From Pilimelia columellifera (GTDB taxonomy: Bacteria > Actinomycetota > Actinomycetes > Mycobacteriales > Micromonosporaceae), in the NCBI RefSeq assembly GCF_039532605.1, contig NZ_BAAARY010000018.1:1-64000 (forward strand): a DNA stretch of 64,000 nt. The letters run 5' to 3'. This document shows, piece after piece, positions 8,103 to 32,218 of the stretch. Numbering within the stretch: the stretch's first letter is position 1; every line of letters starts with the position of its first letter. The notes under the pieces are model-generated. The model did no database searches and was not told where the DNA came from. It saw only the letters and a list, made by a program, of their open reading frames with translations. Made by a program: the position numbers and the translations under genes.

Positions 8103-8812
8103 GCAGCTCGCTCAGGGGATCGCTCCCCATCGTTCCCCAGGACAGCACGGACCCGCGTGAGTTGTACGCCACCTCGCTGGCACGGGCGGCGGCCCTGCCG
8201 GCCGTCATCGACGAGGTGCTGCGCGAGATGGAGGATGTCGCCCGCGAGGAGCAGATTCCCGTCGTCGGGCGGCTCGAGGGCGTAATGCTCCAGACGCTCG
8301 CGTCGCTGCCCGGCCCGTCCACCCGCCGGATCCTCGACATCGGCACGGCCATCGGCTATTCCGCGATCTGGCTGGCCCGCGCGCTGGCGCCGGGCGGGCG
8401 GGTCACCAGCATCGAGATCGATCCCGTACGGGCGGCGCGTGCCGCCCGCTTCATCGAGCGCGCCGGGTACGCCGACCGGGTCGACGTGCTGGTCGGCGAC
8501 GCCTTCGACATCGTGCCGGGCCTCGGCGAGTTCGACGTCATCTTCCAGGACGTCATGAAGCACCGCTACTTCGGCGACGACCCGTCGAAGGCCGCCGCCC
8601 TGCTCAAGCTCTCGAAGTCGCACCTGGACCCGCAGGGCGTGCTGATGATCGACAACGCGTTCTGCGGCAACCACGTCCTCGACGGGACCGCCACGGACTC
8701 AATCGAGGCCCGCGGGGTGCAGACGATGAACGAACTGCTCTCCCAGGACACCGATTTCGTCAGCGTCATCCTGCCGGTGAGGGACGGGCTGTGGGTCGCC
8801 CACCGCTCGTAG
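8099..8812 (+). CDS. SAM-dependent O-methyltransferase (CCoAOMT-like)
   Basis: A 237-residue class I methyltransferase of the caffeoyl-CoA/catechol O-methyltransferase family. It has ILDIGTAIGYSAIWLARAL (SAM motif I), an acidic residue in SIEIDPVRA, FDVIFQDVMK where the metal-binding Asp is expected, and LMIDNAFCGN (strand 5, D-N metal site). These enzymes use magnesium and methylate an oxygen of a catechol-like or hydroxylated substrate. In this cluster the likely target is a hydroxyl of the ansamycin or naphthoquinone, which is inference. ATG 8099 overlaps the MbtH stop. The next gene, a P450, starts inside its 3' end (GTG 8791), so the MbtH-OMT-P450 set is one transcript. Confidence 0.82.
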   Translation: MSSSLRGSLPIVPQDSTDPRELYATSLARAAALPAVIDEVLREMEDVAREEQIPVVGRLEGVMLQTLASLPGPSTRRILDIGTAIGYSAIWLARALAPGGRVTSIEIDPVRAARAARFIERAGYADRVDVLVGDAFDIVPGLGEFDVIFQDVMKHRYFGDDPSKAAALLKLSKSHLDPQGVLMIDNAFCGNHVLDGTATDSIEARGVQTMNELLSQDTDFVSVILPVRDGLWVAHRS

Positions 8813-10074
8813 CCCTGGCGCCGGTGGGCGACCTGGAGGCCGAGGACGTCGTACGCTTCGTCCTCGCCCCCGGGGCGGTCGACGATCCGTTCGCGTACTA
8901 CCGGCGGCTGCGGGACATCGCACCGGTGTACCGGAGCGAGAAGCTGGACATGACGCTGCTCTCGCGCCACGCCGACTGTCTCCGGGTGCTCACCGACGCC
9001 CGTACGTTCCCGGTGGTCGACGCCGCCTGGATACGGGCGAGGCAGCCGCACCGCGCGCCGTCGTCGTCGCAGGAACAGTTCATGTCGTCGCTGTTCTTCC
9101 AGAACCCGCCGGCGCACACCCGGCTGCGGCGGCTGCTGGCGCGCGGGTTCAGCACGCGGCAGCTGCTGGCCCTGCGGGAGCCGGTACGCGAGGAGGTCAC
9201 GCGCGTGCTGGACCGGCTCGCCGAGGCCGGCAGCGGGGGACGGGCCGCGGACTTCCAGGAACTGGTGGCGGTGCCGCTGGCCCTGCGGGTGCTCGGCGGC
9301 CTGCTCGGGGTGCCCGTCGAGGACCAGGCCCGCATCTGGGAGCTGCTCCTGCGGGCCATTCCGGCTCCGCCGGCGCCGGGCACCGATCCGGTGGTGATCG
9401 CGGAGACCATGCGCCGGGCCGACGTCGCGTCCGCCGAGCTGGTGGACTATTTCTCGCAGCTGGGCACCGCCCGGCGCAAGGACCCGCAGGGCGACCTGAT
9501 CAGCGCCTGTACGGCCGACCACGCCGACGATCTGGACCGGCTCACCGACCGGGAGCTGGGGCTCGCAATGCTCCCCATCTTCGGATCCGGCATCACCACC
9601 CTCAGCGACACACTCGGCAACGCGGCGCACGCCTTCGCCACCAACCCGGGGCAACTGGCCCGTGTCGCTGGCGATCCGGCCGCCGCCACCGCGGCCGCCG
9701 CCGAGGTGCTGCGGTTCGGTGGTACTTATCACATCGCCCGCCGGTACGCGTCGCAGGCCGTGCGATTCGACGACGTCGAGGTGCCCGAGGGTTCCGTGGT
9801 GGTGATGCTGCTCAGCTCGGCGAACCGGGACGCCACCCGCTACGCCGACGGGGACACCTTCACCGTGGATCGCCCCGAGGTGGCCACGCTCGCGCTCGGT
9901 GCGGGCATCCACCACTGCCTGGGCGCGGCGCTGGCCCGGCTCGTGGTGGAGGAGTTCTGCGCCGCCCTGCACCGGCTTCCGGCCCTGCGCCTGGCCGGCA
10001 ACCCGGTGTGGCGGCCGTCCCTGCTCTTCTTCGGCCCGGTGGCCCTGCCGGTGTCGACCTCGCTACCAGCCTGA
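8791..10074 (+). CDS. Cytochrome P450 (tailoring)
   Basis: A 427-residue P450. The I-helix is FGSGITTLSD (G-x-x-T present), the K-helix ExxR is in AAEVLRFGG, and the haem loop is LGAGIHHCLGAALAR with Leu in place of the usual Phe. The N-terminus has a short extension, VALAPVGDLEAED. It starts at GTG 8791, overlapping the O-methyltransferase stop, and ends 90 bp before the terminal PKS. It is distinct in sequence from the P450 at 2750 and probably catalyses a second oxidation of the ansa chain or aromatic core. The exact position cannot be deduced. Confidence 0.87.
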   Translation: MGRPPLVALAPVGDLEAEDVVRFVLAPGAVDDPFAYYRRLRDIAPVYRSEKLDMTLLSRHADCLRVLTDARTFPVVDAAWIRARQPHRAPSSSQEQFMSSLFFQNPPAHTRLRRLLARGFSTRQLLALREPVREEVTRVLDRLAEAGSGGRAADFQELVAVPLALRVLGGLLGVPVEDQARIWELLLRAIPAPPAPGTDPVVIAETMRRADVASAELVDYFSQLGTARRKDPQGDLISACTADHADDLDRLTDRELGLAMLPIFGSGITTLSDTLGNAAHAFATNPGQLARVAGDPAAATAAAAEVLRFGGTYHIARRYASQAVRFDDVEVPEGSVVVMLLSSANRDATRYADGDTFTVDRPEVATLALGAGIHHCLGAALARLVVEEFCAALHRLPALRLAGNPVWRPSLLFFGPVALPVSTSLPA

Positions 10075-10164
10075 GGGATGCCGCCGCCGCGGCGCGATAC
10101 CTAGCGTCGGTCCCGAGGCACACCGCCGCGCCGGCGGGGACCCTTGCAGCTCTGGAGGACGAAC

Positions 10165-25128
<14,964 letters not shown>

Positions 25129-25158
25129 CCGGTGTCACCGACAACCGGGAGGCCACCC

Positions 25159-25989
25159 GTGTACGACACCGACACCTACCTGCGGTGTCTTGGACTCGAC
25201 AGTGCATCGGTCCACCGCGTCGGGCCGAGCCTCGACGCGCTGGTGATGCTGCACAAGCGGCACATGCGGGCGCTGCCGTTCAGCAGTACCGGATCGTTCG
25301 CGGTGCCCCGCCGGGACGGTGCCGTGGTCGAGGTCGTCGACTTGGACCTGGACGCCGCGTTCAGCCCGGTCGTCGTGGCCGGCGGCGGTGGCGCTTGCGT
25401 ACAGCTGAACCGGCTCTTCCTGCGGTTGCTGCGCGACCTCGGGTTCGAGGCGGGGCTGCTCGCCGGCACGACCGCCGAGGGTGCCGAGGCCTACGGCGTC
25501 GAGATCGAGCACATGCTGCTGTTCGTCCGGGCCGGTGGGCACACGTGGCTCGCCGACGTCGGGTACGCCGGCCCCTCGTTTCTCGAGCCCTTGCTGCTCG
25601 ACGAGACCGGCGAACAGGTCCAGTACGGTTGCCGGTACCGCCTCGAACCGGACGACGACGGCCTGATCCTGCGGCGTCGCCCCAGGCTCGGACGCTGGAG
25701 CACTGTCTACCGCGTCAGCCCCGAGCCGAGGGAGCTGCCGGAGTGGCGGCCGTTCGAGAGGGCGGCGAACGCGCTGCTGGCCGGGCCGCCCAATCGGGAC
25801 GCCCTGGGGCTGTGGAGCCGCGCCACGGACGACGGCCAGATCGTCCTGAAGGGACTGCGGCTGCTTATCGTACGCGGTGGCATAGAGAAGGCCCGCACCC
25901 TGACCGACCAGGAGTGGCCCGCCGTACGCGACCGCATCCTCGCTCCAGGCCCGCCTCCGTCGACAGAACAGGAACGTTATGCGCCGTGA
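25159..25989 (+). CDS. rifF: Amide synthase (arylamine N-acetyltransferase family), RifF type
   Basis: A 276-residue protein of the arylamine N-acetyltransferase fold. The triad is visible as Cys80 (GGACVQLN), His118 (IEHMLLF) and Asp133 (LADVGYA), numbered from GTG 25159. This start has GGGAGG six bases upstream; an earlier in-frame GTG at 25132 overlaps nothing useful. In rifamycin and other ansamycin clusters this enzyme takes the finished polyketide from the last ACP onto its Cys and joins the AHBA nitrogen to it, forming the macrolactam. Its place right behind the terminal PKS is the standard one and marks that PKS as the last. The substrate here would be the beta-keto chain from the last module. 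Confidence 0.93.
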   Translation: MYDTDTYLRCLGLDSASVHRVGPSLDALVMLHKRHMRALPFSSTGSFAVPRRDGAVVEVVDLDLDAAFSPVVVAGGGGACVQLNRLFLRLLRDLGFEAGLLAGTTAEGAEAYGVEIEHMLLFVRAGGHTWLADVGYAGPSFLEPLLLDETGEQVQYGCRYRLEPDDDGLILRRRPRLGRWSTVYRVSPEPRELPEWRPFERAANALLAGPPNRDALGLWSRATDDGQIVLKGLRLLIVRGGIEKARTLTDQEWPAVRDRILAPGPPPSTEQERYAP

Positions 25990-27259
25990 ACTGTCCCGCT
26001 CGGAACTGATGTATACCGGTGAGATCAGGGCCCAAATCCTGATCATCTGCACAGTGCGCGGCGGCGTCGATCCCGTCCTGCTGGACCGCGCGCTGAGCGC
26101 CGCTCTGGCCGGTCAGCCCTCGCTGCGCAGCCGTCTCACGCGCGACGGCGAGCGCTGGTTCCTGACCCTTCTGGAACCTGAGAAACTGCCTCGGCTGACC
26201 GTGCGGCCAAATGGTCCCGACGCGCAGGTTCGCGAGTACAACACCCCGCTACCCGTCGGCGGACCGCTGGTTCGCGCGGTGTTGCTCGCCGGCGCTGACG
26301 AGGACACCCTGGTGCTCGGCGTCGACCATGCGATCTGCGACGGGCGCAGCGCCAACGAGCTGTGCTACCGCCTCTGGCGCATTTACGCTGAGATCGAGAC
26401 CGGTACATACGAACCCCCAGTCGCCCCGCGCGAGAGCTGGCCGGCACCGATCGACGACCTTCTGCCGCCGCGTGCCGAGGAGGAGCTCGAGGCCCACGTG
26501 CGGATCCGGCTCGAACGCGCGGCGGGGGCGCCGGTGGCGCTCCTGCCGTTCCTCGCTGTCCGGGAAGACGCGGAGCCGCCGGAGGGCATGATGACCTCCT
26601 GCCGTCTCCTACTCACCCGCGTCGAGACGAACCGGGTGCTGGCCGGGGCCAAGGACGCCGGGGTGCCGCTCAACGGTTACGTCGCCGCAGCCCTTCTAGC
26701 GGCCCTGCGCGACCAGCTGCCCCCGGAGTACGACGACCACCGCCTCGGCTGCTTCAACGCCGTCGACCTGCGGGACCGTGTCGCGACGCCGTTCGGGCGA
26801 GAGGAGATGGTTCCGACCGCCGCGTGGCACCAGACGCTGGCCGAGGTGCCGCGCGGCGCCGATTTGGTGTCGCTGGGCAACCAGCTGAACGCGGACCTGC
26901 GGGAGGCGGTCGAGCGCGGCGGCCCCGCCCTGGAACTGCAGGCCATCGACCGGCTGCTGGCCCATCCGACGGTGTGGGCGTTGAGCCTGATGCTGTCCAA
27001 CGTAGGGCGGATCGATGGCCCGGCGTCGCCGCCCGGGCTGAAGATCGTCGACATGCGCCAGTTCGCCGTGAACAGCAAGTGGAACCCGGAGCGAGGGCGG
27101 GGTCCGGTGCTCGCGGAGCCGATGACCGTCCGCGGTCGGCTGAGCATCGAGATGCCATACAGCACCCAGTGCTTCACCAGTGCGCAGATGACAGCGATCC
27201 ACGATCATGTGCGCAAAGCCCTCGGCCGCCTGGCGGATCGCGTGCCCGCACTGGGGTGA
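25979..27259 (+). CDS. PapA/Rif20-type acyltransferase (condensation-domain fold)
   Basis: A 426-residue protein of the condensation-domain/PapA5 acyltransferase family. The active-site motif is DHAICDG, a variant of HHxxxDG in which the first His is Asp but the catalytic His and structural Asp remain. The later VALD/DFG-equivalent region, around GCFNAVDLRDRV and LSNVGRI, fits the second half of the fold. In rifamycin, Rif-Orf20 of this family acetylates the C-25 hydroxyl. By analogy this enzyme could acylate a hydroxyl of the ansa chain; the acyl donor is unknown. Its ATG overlaps the amide synthase stop by 11 bp with AGGAA upstream, so it is translated with it. Confidence 0.8.
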   Translation: MRRELSRSELMYTGEIRAQILIICTVRGGVDPVLLDRALSAALAGQPSLRSRLTRDGERWFLTLLEPEKLPRLTVRPNGPDAQVREYNTPLPVGGPLVRAVLLAGADEDTLVLGVDHAICDGRSANELCYRLWRIYAEIETGTYEPPVAPRESWPAPIDDLLPPRAEEELEAHVRIRLERAAGAPVALLPFLAVREDAEPPEGMMTSCRLLLTRVETNRVLAGAKDAGVPLNGYVAAALLAALRDQLPPEYDDHRLGCFNAVDLRDRVATPFGREEMVPTAAWHQTLAEVPRGADLVSLGNQLNADLREAVERGGPALELQAIDRLLAHPTVWALSLMLSNVGRIDGPASPPGLKIVDMRQFAVNSKWNPERGRGPVLAEPMTVRGRLSIEMPYSTQCFTSAQMTAIHDHVRKALGRLADRVPALG

Positions 27260-27337
27260 CCGGCCCGCATCTTCAGTGCTGGTAGTACCGCGCCACGGCC
27301 GTTGTGCGGCGCGGAGGCCGCTTCTATCGTCACCGGC

Positions 27338-28366
27338 GTGAAGGCAATCATCTATACCTCAGTCGGTGCCAGCGACGTCCTCGAACTGGCCGAGCGACCC
27401 ACGCCAGCGCCCGGTCCCGGCGAGGTACGGGTGCGAGTCGCGATCTCCGGCGTCAACGCCACCGATTGGAAGTGCCGGCAGTTCGGCCACGTCCAGGGCA
27501 GGCTGTTGTATCCGATGGTCATTCCCCACCATGACGGCAGCGGCGTGATCGACGCCGTCGGCGAGGGCGTCGACCGGGAGCGGCTGGGGCGGCGCGTCTG
27601 GCTATGGGACGCGGCCTGGCGCCGCCCGGGTGGCACCGCCGCCGAGTACGTCGTCGTCCCCCAGCGCCAAGCGGTCGAGCTGCCGCCGGACGTGTCGTAC
27701 GAGACCGGCGCCGGGATCGGTTTGCCGGCCGTGGCGGCGCACTCCTGCCTCCTCGCCATGGGGGGCGCCCCCACCCGCCTCGGCCCGGGCGCGCTGGCTG
27801 GGCGCCGGGTGCTCGTGGTGGGCGGCACCGGCACGCTCGGCCACGCGGCGATACAGCTCGCGGCCTGGAGCGGTGCCGAGGTCATCGCCACGGCTAGCCA
27901 CCCGGAGCAGGCCGGACGGGCACGGGCCGCCGGGGCCCGGCAAACCGTCGACTACCGCGCAGACACGGCAGCGGTGGACGTACGCGCGGCCGCCCCAGAC
28001 GGCGTCGACCTGATAGTGCAGGTGGCGCCCTCGGCGTACGCCGAAGTGGACCAGGAGGTGCTCGCCCCGGCCGGTACCGTCGCTGCCTATGCGACCGAGG
28101 GTCGTGGCCGGGTCACCCTGCCCATCGCGGTCCTTATGGGACGCAATGTGCGCTATCAGTTCGTCCTCGGCGCGACGTTGCCGGCCGCCGCCAAAGACAT
28201 CGCGGTTGCGGACGTCGCCGCCGCGGTGGCGACGGGGGCGCTGACCGTCGGGGCGGACTCGGGCCTTCCGGTGCTACGCTTCCCGCTGGCACGTACGGCG
28301 GACGCACACGACGCGGTGCAGGCGGGCTCGGCCGGTAAGGTTTTGGTGGATGTCGCAACGCTCTGA
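27338..28366 (+). CDS. Zinc-independent quinone oxidoreductase (MDR family)
   Basis: A 342-residue medium-chain dehydrogenase/reductase of the NADPH:quinone reductase type. It has an N-terminal GroES-like half starting VKAIIYTSVG, GVNATDWKCR near residue 45, and the nucleotide loop VLVVGGTGTLGHAAIQLA. The zinc-binding Cys cluster of alcohol dehydrogenases is absent. GTG 27338 is chosen because the conserved first strand begins there; the 12-residue upstream extension has no family character. In a naphthoquinone cluster it may reduce the quinone to hydroquinone, or protect against it, together with the FMN reductase that follows. That role is inference. Confidence 0.8.
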   Translation: MKAIIYTSVGASDVLELAERPTPAPGPGEVRVRVAISGVNATDWKCRQFGHVQGRLLYPMVIPHHDGSGVIDAVGEGVDRERLGRRVWLWDAAWRRPGGTAAEYVVVPQRQAVELPPDVSYETGAGIGLPAVAAHSCLLAMGGAPTRLGPGALAGRRVLVVGGTGTLGHAAIQLAAWSGAEVIATASHPEQAGRARAAGARQTVDYRADTAAVDVRAAAPDGVDLIVQVAPSAYAEVDQEVLAPAGTVAAYATEGRGRVTLPIAVLMGRNVRYQFVLGATLPAAAKDIAVADVAAAVATGALTVGADSGLPVLRFPLARTADAHDAVQAGSAGKVLVDVATL

Positions 28367-28402
28367 GTCGATCATCGGACGCAATATTCGAATGGCATCG
28401 CG

Positions 28403-28439
28403 GCCGGAAGTGTGCTAAAATTCTTGGGGTCTTTCCGGC
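28403..28439. repeat. Inverted repeat between the quinone reductase and FMN reductase genes
   Basis: gccggaa (28403-28409) and ttccggc (28433-28439) form a perfect 7-bp stem around a 23-nt, relatively AT-rich spacer. It sits in the 98-bp gap before the FMN reductase gene. It could be an operator half-site pair or a weak terminator; there is no U-tract, so I favour the first. Confidence 0.35.
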
Positions 28440-28464
28440 TTGCACCATTTACCCTGGTTCCTGC

Positions 28465-29136
28465 ATGGTCAATGTAGATGTGAGACTCCGCTCCAGGAAG
28501 AGAGCCACTCCGTTGCGAATACTCGCGCTGTCCGGATCGCTGCGCCAGGAATCCTTCAATACCCAGCTCCTACGAGCCCTGCCGAGTGTCGCGCCTTGCC
28601 ACATGAAGTTCGACATCTTCGACGGTCTTGCCGGCCTCCCGCACTACAATCAGGACCTCGACGTCGAGGACCCGCCCGAGCCGGTGCGCCGCTGGCGGAC
28701 GGCCATCGAAGAGGCGGACGGTCTCCTGATCGCCACGCCCGAGTACAACAACTCGTTTCCCGGCGTGGTCAAGAACGCCATCGACTGGGCGTCCCGTCCG
28801 GTGCCCAGCGCGGCCCTACTCGGCAAGAGCGTTTGCGTCATGGTCGCGACGCCGGGCCGCAACCTGGGCCGCAACTGCATGGCGGACCTCAGCCGCGTGC
28901 TGCACGACTGCCACGCCCATGTCATCTCGGGGCCGAATCTCATCGTCAACGAGGCCAACAACCGGCTGCAGGAAGTCAAGGACGAGACGACCGGTGAAAA
29001 CACCACGACTATCGTCGACCCGTTCGTCCAGCGGATCGCCACGGCTCAGCTCCACGCGCTCGCCGAGGCGGTCGAGCACGACGCGGGACGGCACGCCGCC
29101 ACCGCGCTTCGGGCGTTTCTGACCCCGCCCCGTTGA
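28465..29136 (+). CDS. NADPH-dependent FMN reductase
   Basis: A 207-223-residue flavodoxin-like reductase. It has ILALSGSLRQESFNTQLLR (FMN phosphate loop) near the start, TPEYNNSFPGVVKNAIDW (the P-E-Y-N motif that contacts the isoalloxazine) near residue 90, and a C-terminal helix. It matches the NADPH-dependent FMN/azobenzene/quinone reductase family. The conserved fold begins at RILALSGS, so the TTG at 28513, preceded by AGGAAGAGAG, may be the true start rather than ATG 28465. It could supply reduced FMN to a luciferase-like monooxygenase such as the decayed one at 5.5-6.6 kb, or reduce the naphthoquinone. It is the last gene before the insertion-sequence block. Confidence 0.82.
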   Translation: MVNVDVRLRSRKRATPLRILALSGSLRQESFNTQLLRALPSVAPCHMKFDIFDGLAGLPHYNQDLDVEDPPEPVRRWRTAIEEADGLLIATPEYNNSFPGVVKNAIDWASRPVPSAALLGKSVCVMVATPGRNLGRNCMADLSRVLHDCHAHVISGPNLIVNEANNRLQEVKDETTGENTTTIVDPFVQRIATAQLHALAEAVEHDAGRHAATALRAFLTPPR

Positions 29137-29179
29137 CCGCCGCTCCCGGACCGGCGGTTGCCGATCACGGCTAGCCTAG

Positions 29180-30556
29180 TACTGCAACGGCATTTGGTCC
29201 CGTCACGTTGAGTGTGGTGGGCCGTTCGTTGTGGTGTGGCCTACGTTGATGTGGTGTCGTGGCAGGACGAACTGGATCACCTTCTGGGTCGGGTGGGTGG
29301 GCGTTTCGGCAGGTCAGAGCCGCGGCAGCGGGCGCGCCGGTATGTGGGTGGGCTCGTGGCGGGGTTGGAGCGTAAGAACGGCTGGACCCTGGCCGAGCAT
29401 GCCAGTGAGGTGAGTCCGGACGGGATGCAGCGGCTGCTGCGCTGGGCGGACTGGGACGTTGACGGTGTCCGTGACGATATCCGCGACCACGTTGTGGACC
29501 GGTTGGGTGACCCGACAGCGGTGCTGGCGATCGATGACACCGGGTTCATCAAGAAGGGTGTCCGGTCGGCTGGGGTGCAGCGGCAGTACACGGGCACCAG
29601 CGGGAAGAAGGACAACTGTCAGATCGGCACGTTCCTGGCCTATATCGCCCCGTCCGGCCACGCCCTGATCGACCGCCACCTCTATCTGCCGGAGTCGTGG
29701 ACCGGCGACCCCGGCCGGCGGGCGGATGCGGGGGTGCCGGACGAAGTGGAGTTCGTGACGAAGCCGCGGGTGGTGATCGCCATGCTCCAACGCGCCCTGG
29801 ACGCGGGGGTGCCGTTTGCGTGGTTCACGGCCGATGAGGCGTTCGGGCAGGCCAAGTACCTACGGGTCTGGCTGGAAGAACACGACATCGCGCATGTGGT
29901 GGCGACCCGCCGCAACGACGACGTCATCACCGGCGACATGCGCTCACAACGTGTTGACCAGCTCGTGGCCGCCCTACCTGCGCGGGCTTGGCGGCGCCTG
30001 TCCTGCGGTGACGGCGCCCACGGCCCGCGCGAGTACGACTGGGCGTGGACCGCTATCCGCATCCAGCAGTGGTGGGAACCCGGCCGTGGCCACTGGCTAC
30101 TGGCCCGGCGCAGCATCACCGACCCGACCGAGGTCGCCTACTACGTCTGCTACGGACCCCGCCGCACCACCCTGGCCACCCTCGCGACTGTGGCCGGCCG
30201 ACGGTGGGCCATCGAGGAGTGCTTCAAACAAGCCAAACAGGAGACCGGCCTGGACCACTATCAGGTCCGTACCTGGCGCGGCTGGTACGCCCACGTCACC
30301 TTGTCGATGCTCGCCCTGGCCTGGCTCGCCGCTGTCAGAGCCGCCGAACAAAAAGGGGCGAAACGACCGGCGATGAGCAGCTCATCCCCATCACAGTCCC
30401 CGAAACACGCAGGCTGATCATCGCCCTACTCCTCAACCCCCAACCCACCAACGACCACACCATCGCCTGGTCACGCTGGCGCCGCCGACGACAATGGCAA
30501 GCCCGCCAATCCCACTACCACCGACGACACGCAATCATGCAACTGCCGTTGCAGTA
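29180..30556 (+). mobile_element. IS701-like insertion sequence
   Basis: A 1,377-bp element. The left end (tactgcaacggcatttg, 29180-29196) and right end (caactgccgttgcagta, 30540-30556) are inverted repeats with one mismatch near the inner edge. It is flanked by direct CTAG repeats at 29176-29179 and 30557-30560, the expected 4-bp target duplication. The right CTAG also forms the outermost base pairs of the adjoining IS5 element, so this element has inserted at, or next to, the IS5 terminus. Confidence 0.8.
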
Positions 30557-30560
30557 CTAG
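29212..30560 (+). pseudogene. IS701-family transposase, -1 frame change near the C-terminus
   Basis: A DDE transposase with AIDDTGFIKKG (first Asp), WFTADEAFGQ (second Asp) and RWAIEECFKQAKQETGLDHYQ (Glu), the IS701-family set. After about 385 residues the reading frame ends 53 residues later in a Ser/Pro-rich tail, while the -1 frame continues with LIPITVPETRRLI and runs to the right inverted repeat. The shift occurs at an A5G4 run near 30350. It could be a mutation, a base-calling error in the homopolymer, or programmed slippage. The start could equally be the GTG at 29236. All three catalytic residues lie before the break. Confidence 0.78.
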
Positions 30561-31103
30561 GGCCTATCTGGTGGATCTTGAGTCGGGGGCTGCTCGCAGC
30601 CAGTCCATGATCGAGGCGATGGTGAGGGTTGCCTGGTAACGGGACGCGAGTTTGTCGTAGCGGGTGGCTACCGCCCGATGTTGCTTGCGGCGGTTGAAGC
30701 CCCGCTCGACCTGGTTGCGGTCTTTGTACCGCGCGGGGTTGAAGTTCGGGGGCCGGCCGCCTGCCGATCCTTTACGGGTGCGGTTGGCGATGACATCGTC
30801 GCGTTCCGGGATTGTGTGCGCGATGCCACGGCCGCGTAGTGGTCGGCGGTTGGCTTTGGACCCGTAGGCCTTGTCGGCCAGTAGATGGTCGGGGCGTTTA
30901 CGGGGCCGGCCCTGCCCAGTCGGGCGTGGGACGGCGACGGTGTCCAGCAGCGGCGCCAGTTCCCTGGTGTCGGCGGCCTGCCCCGGCGTGATCCGGGTGG
31001 CCAACGCCCGGCCGCGCCCGTCGCATAGGGTGTGGGCCTTGGTGGTCAGTCCACCGCGGGACCGACCCAGCCCTTGGACTGCCTGCGAATCGGCTGGAAT
31101 CAG

Positions 31104-31112
31104 CCCCCTTTT
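31104..31112 (-). promoter_or_regulatory. Putative -1 ribosomal frameshift site, outer IS5 transposase
   Basis: On the minus strand the run AAAAGGGGG is followed by CTGA. The upstream frame reads CGA AAA GGG GGC TGA and stops; slipping back one base continues into the conserved second half of the transposase. Frame change at an A-G run right before a stop is a common arrangement for producing the OrfAB fusion in this group. I infer function from layout only. Confidence 0.5.
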
Positions 31113-31322
31113 CGGGCACCTGCCGCATGCTGATGCGCGCGCATGATTGTGGAGTCCGCCTGAGCGGCCCAGTCCAGGTCACCGGCGGCGTCGGCCTCGC
31201 CCTGCAACGCCTTCTCGATCTTCGCCCACGTGCCGTCGTCGTCCCACCGGGCGAACCGGTCGTACAAAGTCTGGTGTGGCCCGTACCGCTGCTTCGGGAT
31301 CTCCGACCAGATCGCCCCGTTA

Positions 31323-32218
31323 GAGCTCCTATCACGATCTCCGTATTTCCTTGATCAATCTGCGGTAGCAGATTAGGGCGCAACCGAGAGTGACCAGGGC
31401 TTGGTGGATGCCGAGGTGGCGTTCCCATCGGACCGCGAGGCGTCGGAACTGGTGGAGCAGGGCGATGCTCTGTTCGACGACGTACCGGAGTTTGCCGACG
31501 CCCTTGATGTTCTTGCGGCCACGCTGGGGGATGATCGGCTCGGTCCTGCGCTGTCGGCATGCGTGGCGAAAGGCAGCGCTGTCGTAGCCTTTGTCGCCCA
31601 GGAGCACGCCGAACCGGCGCCGTGGGCGGCCGGGAACGCCGGCGATCGGCGGAACCCCGTCGAGCAGGTTGATGGCTTGGGTGATGTCGGCGACGTTCCC
31701 GGCGGTGGTGATCACGTGCAGCGGGATGCCGCCGCCGTCGCAGATCAGGTGATGTTTACTGCCGGGTTTGCCGCGGTTGACCGGCGACGGGCCGGTACCC
31801 GGACCCCCCTTTTAGCGTCGATGTGCGACGCGTCCACTGCCGCCCGCGACCAGTCGATCATCCCGGCGGCGTTCAGGTTCGCCAGCAAGATCCGGTGCAG
31901 CCGGTCAAACACCCCCGCCTCGCTCCAACGGCGCAGGCGCCGCCAGCAGGTCATCCCGGAACCGAACCCCAACTCCTGGGGCAGGTCCTCCCAGCCGATG
32001 CCGGTGTAGAGCACGAACAAGATCCCCTGCAAGCAGGCCCGATCCGGCACAGGCCGCGGGCCGGGCGCCCTGTCCGGCCACCCCGGCAACAGCGGCTCGA
32101 TCAGCGACCACAACTTGTCATCGACGTCCCACGGCTTCGGCTTGGCCATACCCGCAGTAACGGACGATCATGAGATCAAGTCACGGCCGTCGATTAATCG
32201 AGATCGTGATAGGAGCTC
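31323..32218 (-). mobile_element. Second IS5-family element, nested inside the first
   Basis: Perfect 19-bp inverted repeats: gagctcctatcacgatctc at 31323-31341 and its reverse complement at 32200-32218. It is flanked by TTA on both sides (31320-31322 and 32219-32221), a 3-bp target duplication. Length 896 bp. It lies in the N-terminal part of the outer element's transposase gene, so it is the younger insertion, and its perfect ends suggest recent movement. Confidence 0.88.
31332..32149 (-). CDS. IS5-family transposase (inner element), two frames joined by -1 shift
   Basis: The first frame (32149 down to about 31800) gives PWDVDDKLWSLIEPLLPGW, GFGSGMTCWRRLRRW and AAVDASHIDAK, where the Asp of VDASHIDA is the first catalytic residue. 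The second frame (down to 31332) gives GPSPVNRGKPGSKHHLICDG, LLGDKGYDSAAFRHACR (second Asp) and YVVEQSIALLHQFRRLAVRW (Glu). The join is at AAAAGGGGGG (minus strand, 31804-31813) and needs a -1 step. Both halves are otherwise intact, so an active fused transposase by programmed frameshifting is plausible. This is an IS5-family layout common in actinomycetes. Confidence 0.8.
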
